Positions 1 through 5,963 of a stretch of 9,897 nt of DNA are shown piece by piece. The notes beneath the pieces were generated by a model. The model worked only from the letters and a program-made list of their open reading frames with translations, had not been told where the DNA came from and made no database searches. Source of the stretch: Burkholderiales bacterium. GTDB lineage: Bacteria > Pseudomonadota > Gammaproteobacteria > Burkholderiales > JAEUOS01. The position numbers were made by a program, and so were the translations under genes. The stretch lies in the NCBI GenBank assembly GCA_947456845.1, contig CANGUJ010000112.1:1-9897 (forward strand). The letters run 5' to 3'. Within the stretch, counting starts at the first letter, position 1; every line of letters begins with the position of its first letter.

Positions 1-723
1 AATCAGCACGGCGCCCACCACCAGGTCGGCGCCGGCCAGATGCTGCGCGATCGCGGCAGGCGAGGCGACGACGCCGCGCACCCCGGCGCCGCAGGTTGCC
101 TCCAGCCGCTCGAGCACCCGGGCGTCGCGATCGAGCACGGTGACATCCGCGCCCACGCCCAGGGCCACCCGGGCCGCATTGCTGCCTGCCACGCCGGCGC
201 CCAGGATCACCACCCGCGCGGGCGCCACGCCGGTGGCGCCGGCCAGCAAAACGCCGCGTCCGCCATATGCCGACTGCAGGTGGTGAGCGCCCACCAGGAC
301 CGCCATGCGCCCGGCGATCTCCGACATCGGCGCGAGCAGGGGCAGCCGCCCCGCCGCATCGGTCACGGTCTCGTAGGCGATGCAGGTGGCGCCGGACTCA
401 AGCAGGTCGCGCGCCTGCGCCTCGTCGCGCGCCAGGTGCAGGTAGGTGAACAGGGTCTGCGCGGCACGCATCTGGCGGCGTTCCGCCGCGAGCGGCTCCT
501 TGACCTTGACGACGAGGTCGGCAGTCGCCCAGATCTCGGCCGCATCGCTCGCGATCGTTGCGCCGGCACCGGTGTAGTCGGCGTCGCCCGCGCCGATGCC
601 GCGGCCGGCGTCGCGCTCGACCAGCACATGGTGTCCGCGCTCCGCCAGCGCGCGCACGCTCTCGGGCGTGAGTCCGACGCGCTGTTCGTCGCTCTTGATC
701 TCCCTGGGTACACCGATCCGCAT
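1..723 (-). CDS. ald: Alanine dehydrogenase, 3'-truncated by the window edge
   Basis: Encodes the first 241 residues of an NAD-dependent L-alanine dehydrogenase (family length about 370), which interconverts alanine with pyruvate and ammonia in the cytoplasm. The protein begins MRIGVPREIKSDEQRVGLTP, the typical Ald/transhydrogenase-alpha start. Arg15, Lys75 (in VKVKEP) and His96 (in TYLHLA) match the known substrate-binding and catalytic residues of Ald. LLAPMSEIAGRMA follows near residue 130, and the Rossmann nucleotide loop GAGVAG lies at 175-180. The rest of the NAD domain is outside the window. The ATG is supported by a strong GGGAGGG ribosome site at 730-736, six bases upstream. The gene is divergent from groEL with a 101-base gap. 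Transhydrogenase subunit alpha (pntA) is the main alternative; the fine match of the N-terminal and LLAPMSE segments favours Ald. No regulator site was recognised. Confidence 0.93.
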   Translation of the reverse strand, partial: MRIGVPREIKSDEQRVGLTPESVRALAERGHHVLVERDAGRGIGAGDADYTGAGATIASDAAEIWATADLVVKVKEPLAAERRQMRAAQTLFTYLHLARDEAQARDLLESGATCIAYETVTDAAGRLPLLAPMSEIAGRMAVLVGAHHLQSAYGGRGVLLAGATGVAPARVVILGAGVAGSNAARVALGVGADVTVLDRDARVLERLEATCGAGVRGVVASPAAIAQHLAGADLVVGAVLI

Positions 724-824
724 GCCGTGCCCTCCCGCAAGTCCGGTTTGATCATCGTCAAGAAAATGCCTGGCGCTTGCTCACATACTACAAAAAGACA
801 TTCCTCGCATGGAGGCAATTCAGC
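724..824. promoter_or_regulatory. Divergent intergenic region between ald and groEL
   Basis: This 101-base region must hold the 5' signals of both divergent genes unless groEL is transcribed from elsewhere. It is more AT-rich than its surroundings at about 747-800. Visible pieces are the ald ribosome site (730-736, read on the minus strand), a small inverted repeat TTGA-N6-TCAA at 748-761, and the groEL ribosome site at 811-815. I see no CIRCE element (TTAGCACTC-N9-GAGTGCTAA) and no convincing sigma-32 promoter. A sigma-70 promoter could not be assigned with confidence. No groES reading frame fits here. Confidence 0.5.
811..815 (+). promoter_or_regulatory. Ribosome binding site of groEL
   Basis: GGAGG lies nine bases before ATG 825. 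It decides the start: the reading frame is open upstream to a TTG at 777, but that would put this site inside the gene and add 16 residues not found in GroEL proteins. Confidence 0.8.
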
Positions 825-2447
825 ATGGACAGCAAGCAACTCATCTTTCATGACGACGCTCGTGCGCGCGTGATGCGCGGCGTCGACCAGCTCGCCAACG
901 CTGTCCGGGTCACGCTCGGTCCCAAGGCGCGCACCGTGATTCTCGAGCGCTCGTTCGGGTCGCCGATCATCATCAATTCCGGGGTGATGGTGGCCAAGGA
1001 GATCACCCTGTCCGATCCGGTCGAGAATCTCGGCGCGCAACTGGCGCGCGAGGTGGCGAGCCGCACCTCGGACGTGGCCGGCGACGGGACCACCACCGCC
1101 ACCGTCCTGGCGCAGGCCATCGCGCGCGAGGGCATGAAATACGTGACCGAGGGCGTCAATCCGCTCGACCTCAAGCGCGGCATCGACCTGGCCGTCGACA
1201 AGGTGGTGGCCGAGCTCAAGTCGGGCGCCCGGCCGTGCACCACCAATACCGAAATCGTCCAGGTGGCGACCATTTCGGCCAACAACGACCGCGCCATCGG
1301 CGAACTTGTCGCCCGGGCCATAGAGAAGGTCGGCAAGGACGGCGCCATCACGGTGGAGGACGGCACCGGCATCCTTTCGGAGCTCGAGATCGTCGAAGGC
1401 ATGCAGTTCGACCGCGGTTTCACCTCCCCCTATTTCATCAACAGCGACAAGCAGCGCGCCGTCCTGGAGGATCCGCTGGTGCTGCTGACCGACCGCAAGG
1501 TGTCGGCCATCAAGGATCTGTTGCCCATCCTCGAACAGACCGCGCAGGCCGGCAAGCCGCTGCTGCTGGTCGCCGAGGACATCGAGGGCGAGGCCCTTGC
1601 GACGCTGGTCGTCAACGCGGTGCGCGGGGTGATCAAGGTATGCGCGGTCAAGGCGCCTGGCTTCGGCGACCGGCGCAAGGCCATGCTGGAAGATATCGCC
1701 ATCCTGACCGGCGGCACGGTGATTTCCGAGGAACTGGGCTTGACGCTCGACAAGGCCAGGCTTGAGCTGCTCGGGCGCGCCAAGCGGGTCGAGATCGACA
1801 AGGACAACACGACCATCATCGGCGGGCGCGGCGAAGCGGGCAGGATCGCGGCGCGCATCGCCTCGATACGCGAACAGATCGAGGCCGCCAGCAGCACCTA
1901 CGACAAGGAAAAGCTGCAGGAGCGGGCAGCCAAGCTGTCGGGCGGCGTGGCGCTGATGAAGGTGGGCGCCGCCACCGAGACCGAATTGAAGGAGCGCAAG
2001 GCACGCGTGGAGGACGCGCTGCACGCCACCCACGCGGCGATGGAGGAGGGCGTGCTGCCGGGCGGCGGTGTCGGGCTGTTGCGCACGCGGCGCGCGCTGG
2101 CCGTCCTGCGCGGCGACAACGAGGACCAGAACCTCGGGATCCGCATCGTCTCGCGCGCGCTCGAGGCGCCGCTCAGGCAAATCGCCGAGAACGCGGGTGC
2201 GGATGCCTCGGTGGTGGTTTCCGCGGTGGCGCGCCGCAAGGATGCCTACGGCTACAACGCGGCCACCGGCAAGTACGGCGACCTGGTGGCGATGGGTGTG
2301 CTCGATCCATGCAAGGTCACGCGTACCGCCTTGCAGAACGCCGCGTCGATCGCCGGCCTGCTGCTCACCACCGACGTGGTGGTCGCCAACAAGCCGAAGA
2401 AGGAAACGCCCGCTGCGCCGATGCCGGGAGGCGAACCGGAGTTTTGA
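825..2447 (+). CDS. groEL: GroEL/Hsp60 chaperonin paralogue with altered ATP site and no GGM tail
   Basis: A 540-residue group I chaperonin, aligned by eye to E. coli GroEL (548 residues) with a single one-residue gap in the apical domain near residue 210. The equatorial, intermediate and apical domains are all complete. Retained are TLGPK (30-34), GDGTTT with Asp87 (86-91), Asp397 (equivalent to catalytic Asp398), the GGGV loop, and LDP with the Asp495 equivalent. The groove that binds substrate and GroES is kept: SPYF, LPILE and EALATLVVN, with Tyr199 changed to Phe. The unusual changes are Lys51-Asp52 to Asn51-Ser52 (codons AAT TCC at 975-980) and Gly35 to Ala. The C-terminus ends in a short Pro/Glu tail (PMPGGEPEF) instead of Gly-Gly-Met repeats. 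It has no groES beside it and is flanked by unrelated genes, so it is probably a secondary copy that depends on a GroES made elsewhere, or acts without one. Family assignment is certain; its specialised role is inference. Confidence 0.96.
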   Translation: MDSKQLIFHDDARARVMRGVDQLANAVRVTLGPKARTVILERSFGSPIIINSGVMVAKEITLSDPVENLGAQLAREVASRTSDVAGDGTTTATVLAQAIAREGMKYVTEGVNPLDLKRGIDLAVDKVVAELKSGARPCTTNTEIVQVATISANNDRAIGELVARAIEKVGKDGAITVEDGTGILSELEIVEGMQFDRGFTSPYFINSDKQRAVLEDPLVLLTDRKVSAIKDLLPILEQTAQAGKPLLLVAEDIEGEALATLVVNAVRGVIKVCAVKAPGFGDRRKAMLEDIAILTGGTVISEELGLTLDKARLELLGRAKRVEIDKDNTTIIGGRGEAGRIAARIASIREQIEAASSTYDKEKLQERAAKLSGGVALMKVGAATETELKERKARVEDALHATHAAMEEGVLPGGGVGLLRTRRALAVLRGDNEDQNLGIRIVSRALEAPLRQIAENAGADASVVVSAVARRKDAYGYNAATGKYGDLVAMGVLDPCKVTRTALQNAASIAGLLLTTDVVVANKPKKETPAAPMPGGEPEF

Positions 2448-2687
2448 CCGGAAGCCAATTCGAGCCGGTGCGAATCCGCGCAGTCGCGCCGAATGAATGC
2501 AGCTGCCGCCCGGCATCAGGGAGTTCCGCTCCGGCTGTTCGCGGGGCTTGCTGCAGGAGGTTTTGCGGAACGAGGCGGAGCATGCCTCGGCCAGGCCCGG
2601 CATTCGTTGCGAATCGCCCGCGGCACAGTCCTCCGGGCACCGCGCCGTAAGGTCTAGGACCGCCGACCGGCAATTGACCGGGCAGGG
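2448..2687. other. Non-coding gap between convergent groEL and Rid genes
   Basis: These 240 bases lie between two convergent stop codons. The open frames that cross them show no recognisable protein. Several modest inverted repeats are present: GTTCCGC (2523-2529) with GCGGAAC (2565-2571); the hairpin at 2571-2589; and ATTCG-TTG-CGAAT (2602-2614). None is followed by a T tract, so no classical intrinsic terminator can be named for either gene. Bases 2464-2490 resemble part of a cobalamin-riboswitch core, but the rest of that RNA is not evident. The region may be a bidirectional termination zone or the remains of a lost gene or leader. Confidence 0.5.
2571..2589. repeat. Hairpin, 6-bp stem with 7-base loop
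   Basis: CGAGGC (2571-2576) pairs with GCCTCG (2584-2589) around the loop GGAGCAT. It lies in the gap between convergent genes, so it could help end transcription in either direction, but there is no T run on either side. The stem is short for a GC-rich genome and may be a chance match. Confidence 0.35.
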
Positions 2688-3071
2688 TCAGCCGCAAATC
2701 ACCGCGATGGCCTCGATCTCCACCGACAGGCGCGGATCGACCAGGGCTGTCACTTCCACCAGCGTCGAAGCGGGCCGGTGCTCGCCGAAATAGACCTGGC
2801 GAAGCGGATTGATCTGCCCGCGCTCGCCGATGCGCGTCATGTAGATGTTGACCTTGACCACATGTTCCGGCGCCCCGCCGGCATGGCGCAGGCAGTTGTC
2901 CAGGCTTTTCATCGCCAGCTCGAATTGCTCGACCGTGCTCTCGGGGATACTGCCGTCGGCGGCGATGCCGACCGCGCCGGAAATGAAGATCTGGTTGCCG
3001 GCACGCACCACGTGGCAGTAGTGGGAAAACGGTACCGGTTCGCCGGGCACCATGAAGCGCTGGATGGACAT
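2688..3071 (-). CDS. Rid/YjgF/UK114-family protein lacking the deaminase arginine
   Basis: A 127-residue protein covering the whole Rid fold. Recognisable pieces are FISGAVGIAADG (29-40), VVKVNIYMT (71-79), PASTLVEV (100-107) and the C-terminal VEIEAIAVI with Glu120. In RidA (2-iminobutanoate/2-iminopropanoate deaminase), the segment before VEV reads PARSCVEV and its Arg binds the imino acid carboxylate. Here that position is Ser102, so classical deaminase activity is not expected, and the protein fits the non-RidA subgroups (Rid4-7 type) of unknown reaction. ATG 3071 is chosen because AAGGAG (complement of 3080-3085) sits eight bases upstream and the protein then has the normal family length; the frame stays open to 3119. 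The gene is convergent with groEL and divergent from rsmA, so it appears to be transcribed alone. Trimeric assembly in the cytoplasm is expected from the family. Confidence 0.9.
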   Translation of the reverse strand: MSIQRFMVPGEPVPFSHYCHVVRAGNQIFISGAVGIAADGSIPESTVEQFELAMKSLDNCLRHAGGAPEHVVKVNIYMTRIGERGQINPLRQVYFGEHRPASTLVEVTALVDPRLSVEIEAIAVICG

Positions 3072-3174
3072 GCAATATGCTCCTTGAAGTCGGGTCGAAT
3101 CGAAGGCGCCTGCCGACACCTTGCCCGGGGATGGGCGACAATCGCGGCCTGCAATGGATCAAGGCCATTTCCAA
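3072..3174. promoter_or_regulatory. Divergent intergenic region between the Rid gene and rsmA
   Basis: These 103 bases should contain the promoters of both divergent genes. The only clear signal is the Rid ribosome site (AAGGAG on the minus strand, 3080-3085). A weak AAGG at 3161-3164 lies ten bases before the proposed GTG start of rsmA. No well-matched -35/-10 pair was found on either strand. Confidence 0.45.
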
Positions 3175-3984
3175 GTGTCCCATATCGCGCGCAAACGCTT
3201 CGGCCAGCATTTCCTGGCAGACCCGGACATCATCGACGCGATCGTGCGCGCTATCGCCCCCCGGCAGGACGACGCGATGGTCGAGATCGGGCCGGGGCTC
3301 GGCGCGCTTACCGGCCCGCTGCTCGGGTGCGTGGAGCGTCTGCATGCGGTCGAAATCGACCGGGACGTGATCGCTGCCCTGAAGCGCCGGCATGACGCGG
3401 CGCGCCTGATCATCCATTCCGCCGACGCGCTGGCTTTCGATTTCGGCGCCCTCGCGGCCGAGTGCGGCGGCAGGTTGCGGGTGGTGGGCAACCTGCCGTA
3501 CAACATTTCGACGCCCCTGCTGTTCCATCTGGCGGGCTATGCGGAACGCATCATCGACTGCCACTTCATGCTGCAGAAGGAAGTGGTGGACCGCATGGTG
3601 GCCGAGCCCGGCGGCCGCGAATACGGGCGGTTATCGGTGATGCTGCAGTACCGCTTCGACATGGAGCGCCTGTTCGATGTGCCGCCGGAGGCGTTCGAAC
3701 CGCCGCCGAGGGTCGAGTCGGCGATCGTGCGCATGATGCCGCGCGCGGCCGCGCTGCGCGCGACGTGCGACGAAGACCTCCTGGGCGAGGTGGTCACGCA
3801 GGCCTTCGGCCAGCGGCGCAAGGTGTTGCGTAACACCCTCAAGGGGCGCGCCACCGCGGCGCAGCTGGAAGCCTGCGGGATTTCGCCGGGCGCGCGCGCC
3901 GAGGAGGTGCCGCTGGCCGGCTATGTAGCCCTGGTCAACCTGCTGGCCGGCGCTCAGGGAGCCCCGGGCGCCAGACTGGCATAG
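3175..3984 (+). CDS. rsmA: 16S rRNA dimethyladenosine transferase RsmA (KsgA)
   Basis: This SAM-dependent enzyme dimethylates two adjacent adenosines in helix 45 of 16S rRNA during late 30S assembly. The 269-residue product has the family start IARKRFGQHFL (4-14), the SAM loop VEIGPGLGALT (36-46), the acidic motif VEIDRD (59-64), the catalytic NLPY at 106-109 (in VGNLPYNIST), MLQKEVVDRM (132-141) and FEPPPRVES (174-182). The C-terminal helical domain includes FGQRRKVLRNTL. The GTG at 3175 is preferred: it gives the usual short N-terminus and has AAGG ten bases upstream. An in-frame ATG at 3154 would add seven residues but lacks a ribosome site, and a TTG at 3121 is less likely. The gene is divergent from the Rid gene. 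Its last 31 bases overlap the last 31 bases of the convergent gene at 3954-4628. Confidence 0.95.
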   Translation: MSHIARKRFGQHFLADPDIIDAIVRAIAPRQDDAMVEIGPGLGALTGPLLGCVERLHAVEIDRDVIAALKRRHDAARLIIHSADALAFDFGALAAECGGRLRVVGNLPYNISTPLLFHLAGYAERIIDCHFMLQKEVVDRMVAEPGGREYGRLSVMLQYRFDMERLFDVPPEAFEPPPRVESAIVRMMPRAAALRATCDEDLLGEVVTQAFGQRRKVLRNTLKGRATAAQLEACGISPGARAEEVPLAGYVALVNLLAGAQGAPGARLA

Positions 3985-4628
3985 CGCCCGAGCGAGCGGA
4001 ACTGGTTGGTTTCGCCCAGGATGTAGCGGGCGCAGTCTTCCAGCAGCAGGTCGTTGATGTCCTGGGCCTGGAATACCAGGTCGAAGCCGCCGAGGCGCTC
4101 GACATTGCGTATCGTGAAGCGCAGCGAGGCGGTTTCGTGCTCCGCGGTGATGCGCACGGTGGTGCGCAGCTCGCACTTGATCTGGAAGTCGGCGGCGACG
4201 ACCATGAAGCGCTCGTTGCGGATCTCGTTGGCGGTGTACGCGGCGCCGGCCCTGCGCAGGCTCTCCTCGAAACGCGCGATATTGGGCGGCAGTTCCTTGC
4301 GGACGGTGATCACCTGCGGGGATTTCTGCAGGTAGGTCAGGTTGATGAAGTTGTAGCGGTCGCGCTCCAGAATGGTCTTCTTGCGGAAGTCGATGAAGAA
4401 ATTGGTCAGGCGCAGGCCTTCGAAGCGCACTCCGTATTCGAGATCGAAGCTGCGCGGGCTGGGCGGATTGAGCACCGCGAGTTGCTTGACCACCTCGTTC
4501 AAGTACAGGAACGCGTGGTGCATGGCCTCGTCGACTTCGAGCACGCATTCGGCGAAGTCGCGCGCCTGCGCGTTCTGGTGCGCCTGTACCGCCGCCGCCT
4601 GGCGCTTGAGATCGTCGAGCAGGCCCAT
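3954..4628 (-). CDS. Conserved-looking protein of unknown function, 224 residues
   Basis: I do not recognise this protein. It starts MGLLDDLKRQAAAVQAHQ, and about the first 55 residues look helical and charged. A middle segment (about 55-105) has alternating hydrophobic and charged residues and includes FEGLRLTNFFIDFRKKTI. A likely beta-rich part (about 140-190) carries FMVVAADFQIKCELRTTVRI. There is no signal peptide, membrane segment, or metal or nucleotide motif, so a cytoplasmic location is likely. The ATG at 4628 has GGAGG (complement of 4639-4643) ten bases upstream. Codon use and GC content look like the neighbours'. It follows gloA by 27 bases and is probably the last gene of the glyQ-to-gloA operon. 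Its 3' end overlaps convergent rsmA by 31 bases. The ribosome site, operon position and normal composition support a real gene. Confidence 0.8.
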   Translation of the reverse strand: MGLLDDLKRQAAAVQAHQNAQARDFAECVLEVDEAMHHAFLYLNEVVKQLAVLNPPSPRSFDLEYGVRFEGLRLTNFFIDFRKKTILERDRYNFINLTYLQKSPQVITVRKELPPNIARFEESLRRAGAAYTANEIRNERFMVVAADFQIKCELRTTVRITAEHETASLRFTIRNVERLGGFDLVFQAQDINDLLLEDCARYILGETNQFRSLGRYASLAPGAP

Positions 4629-4655
4629 GGTGCAGCTTCCTCCGTTTGCTGTCGT

Positions 4656-5039
4656 CTAGTTGGTCTGGATCAATTCGATCTTGTAGCCATCCGGGTCGGT
4701 GACGAAGGCGATCACGGTGGTGCCGCCCTTGACCGGGCCGGCCTCGCGGGTGACGGCCCCGCCGTTGCGGCGAATATTCTCGCAGGCCGCGTAGCAGTCC
4801 GGTACGCCGATGGCGATGTGGCCGAAGGCGCTGCCGTGATCGTACTTGTCGACGCCGTAGTTGTAGGTGAGTTCGATGACCGATGCGCGGTCCTCGGTGT
4901 CGTAGCCCACGAAAGCGAGCGAATACTTCTGGTCCGGGCGGTCGGTGGTGCGCAACAGATGCATGCCCATGACATCGGTGTAGAACTTGATCGAGCGTTG
5001 CAGGTCGCCAACGCGCAACATGGTGTGCAGCATTCTCAT
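4656..5039 (-). CDS. gloA: Lactoylglutathione lyase (glyoxalase I)
   Basis: Converts the hemithioacetal of methylglyoxal and glutathione to S-lactoylglutathione, the first step of methylglyoxal detoxification in the cytoplasm. The 127-residue protein is very close to E. coli GloA (135 residues): MRMLHTMLRVGDLQRSI at the start, KYSLAFVGY, VIELTYNYGVDKY, and TREAGPVKGGTTVIAFV near the end. All four metal ligands of the E. coli enzyme are present at the same numbers: His5, Glu56, His74 and Glu122. That subgroup prefers Ni2+ or Co2+ over Zn2+. The C-terminus is a few residues shorter than in E. coli. A GGAG (complement of 5049-5052) lies nine bases before the ATG. The gene follows the metallopeptidase gene after 81 bases and precedes the 224-residue gene by 27 bases. 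Confidence 0.97.
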   Translation of the reverse strand: MRMLHTMLRVGDLQRSIKFYTDVMGMHLLRTTDRPDQKYSLAFVGYDTEDRASVIELTYNYGVDKYDHGSAFGHIAIGVPDCYAACENIRRNGGAVTREAGPVKGGTTVIAFVTDPDGYKIELIQTN

Positions 5040-5120
5040 TGCCAGGTGCTCCGGTGGGGCGGCCGGCGGGTCCCGGCCAGGCGCATAGGTTAATGCAAAA
5101 GTGCCGACGGGTCGCGTGCC
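5040..5120 (-). promoter_or_regulatory. Gap before gloA with a hairpin and an AT-rich patch
   Basis: This is the longest gap in the minus-strand cluster (81 bases). Read on the minus strand, it has an AT-rich stretch at about 5087-5100, which could hold an internal promoter. After that comes a GC hairpin in which GGCCGG (5061-5066) pairs with CCGGCC (5073-5078) around six bases. The gloA ribosome site is at 5049-5052. The hairpin has no T tract, so it is not a standard terminator and would lie in the gloA leader. The promoter is inference from composition only. Confidence 0.3.
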
Positions 5121-5921
5121 TCAGATTTCCGGGAGGCGCAGCGACATGCGGCGCATCTCGTCACGCGCGGCCAGGTAATCCGGGTACAGCCTTTCGACCG
5201 CCGCCCAGAAGCGCGGGCCGTGGTGCATGTGGCGCATGTGCGCCACTTCATGGGCGACCACGTAGTCGATGAGGCGCGGCGCCAGATGGATCATGCGCCA
5301 GTTGAGGCTGATGCGGTGGCCGCCGGCCGCGTCGCGCGCGCAGGAGCCCCAGCGTGTGGCGGCGCGCGTCAGGCGCAGCTGCGGCAGCGGTGCATCGAAC
5401 GCCGCCGCGTAGCGCGCCAGGCGGGCGCTGAAGTCGGCGCGGGCGGATTGCTTGACCAGGAGCACCAGGCGCGCCCGCGTCTCGCGTTCGTCGTCGGGGC
5501 GTGGCACGGTGAGGATGAGCATGTCGTCGAAGATCGCAAGGCCCGGCTTGCCGGGCGCCACCTTGAGCGGCAGCGCGCGCCCGAGCCAGGGCAGCGTGTC
5601 GGCCAGCGACCACGCGCGCGCGGCGGCATGCTCCGGATGCTGCCACTCGCGCAGCTTGGCAAGCACCCAGGCGGCATGGCGGTGGATCAGGCGTTCGATG
5701 TCGGCGTGCTTGGCCTTGGCCGGCGCGGCGACGCGCAGGCCGCGCGTGTCGATGGTCAGGCCCAGGGTGCGGCGTTTCGCCGACCGGCGCACGGCATAGT
5801 CGATCGACTTCCCGTCGAGCATGATGCGGCGCCTCTCCTCCGCCGCCTGGACCACGGGCGCCCGCCGGGCTTCGCGCGGCAGGCCGAAAAGCGGCAGTTC
5901 AAGCTGGAGCAGGCGCAACAC
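5121..5921 (-). CDS. YgjP-type M48/DUF45 metallopeptidase-fold protein
   Basis: A 266-residue protein of the DUF45/YgjP group related to SprT-like and M48 metallopeptidases. The zinc site is HEVAH (224-228), with a further His in HMHHGPRFW (His234 the likely third ligand). The family signature TRWGSCA lies some 35-40 residues earlier, followed by ISLNWRMIHLAP and LIDYVVAHE. The N-terminal half carries the family's beta strands (IDYAVRRSAKRRTLGLTI) and a WLGRALPLKV segment. There is no signal peptide, so it is probably cytoplasmic. E. coli YgjP has been reported to act as a UTP pyrophosphatase, so peptidase activity should not be assumed. The start is GTG 5921, supported by a well-placed ribosome site at 5927-5932. 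The first 30 residues (Leu/Pro-rich, then Arg/Ala-rich) precede the conserved domain. The gene lies 42 bases after plsC. Confidence 0.88.
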   Translation of the reverse strand: MLRLLQLELPLFGLPREARRAPVVQAAEERRRIMLDGKSIDYAVRRSAKRRTLGLTIDTRGLRVAAPAKAKHADIERLIHRHAAWVLAKLREWQHPEHAAARAWSLADTLPWLGRALPLKVAPGKPGLAIFDDMLILTVPRPDDERETRARLVLLVKQSARADFSARLARYAAAFDAPLPQLRLTRAATRWGSCARDAAGGHRISLNWRMIHLAPRLIDYVVAHEVAHMRHMHHGPRFWAAVERLYPDYLAARDEMRRMSLRLPEI

Positions 5922-5926
5922 GGCGG

Positions 5927-5932
5927 TTCCTC
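5927..5932 (-). promoter_or_regulatory. Ribosome binding site deciding a GTG start
   Basis: On the minus strand GAGGAA lies five bases before the GTG at 5921. This supports the GTG over the next in-frame ATG (about residue 34, MLDGK), so the Pro/Arg-rich N-terminal extension of the metallopeptidase-like protein is probably translated. Confidence 0.6.
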
Positions 5933-5963
5933 GGACCCGGTCGGGGACGCAACACGGTGAAGC

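Noticed and set aside
776..806. CTTGCT with a downstream GACATT, considered as a sigma-32 promoter of groEL
   Set aside because: The second box does not match CCCCATNT and the first matches only partly; not better than chance.
777..824. A longer groEL start at TTG 777
   Set aside because: The added 16 residues are not found in GroEL, and the ribosome site at 811-815 serves ATG 825.
40..873. Plus-strand open frame opposite ald running into groEL
   Set aside because: It covers the clear alanine dehydrogenase on the other strand and has no recognisable domain.
363..2603. A 746-codon open frame on the minus strand, opposite groEL and part of ald
   Set aside because: It is the antisense shadow of a high-GC gene: Arg/His/Gly-rich, no known motifs, no ribosome site, and it covers well-identified GroEL.
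2497..2793. A 98-codon plus-strand frame across the gap after groEL, considered as a small gene
   Set aside because: It runs over the 3' part of the Rid gene on the opposite strand, has no groES or other recognisable features, and no clear ribosome site.
5061..5078. GGCCGG/CCGGCC hairpin before gloA, considered as a terminator
   Set aside because: No T tract follows on the minus strand, and the next gene starts about 22 bases later.
4137..5093. A 318-codon plus-strand open frame opposite the unknown gene and gloA
   Set aside because: It overlaps GloA, which has all four metal ligands; composition is typical of an antisense frame.
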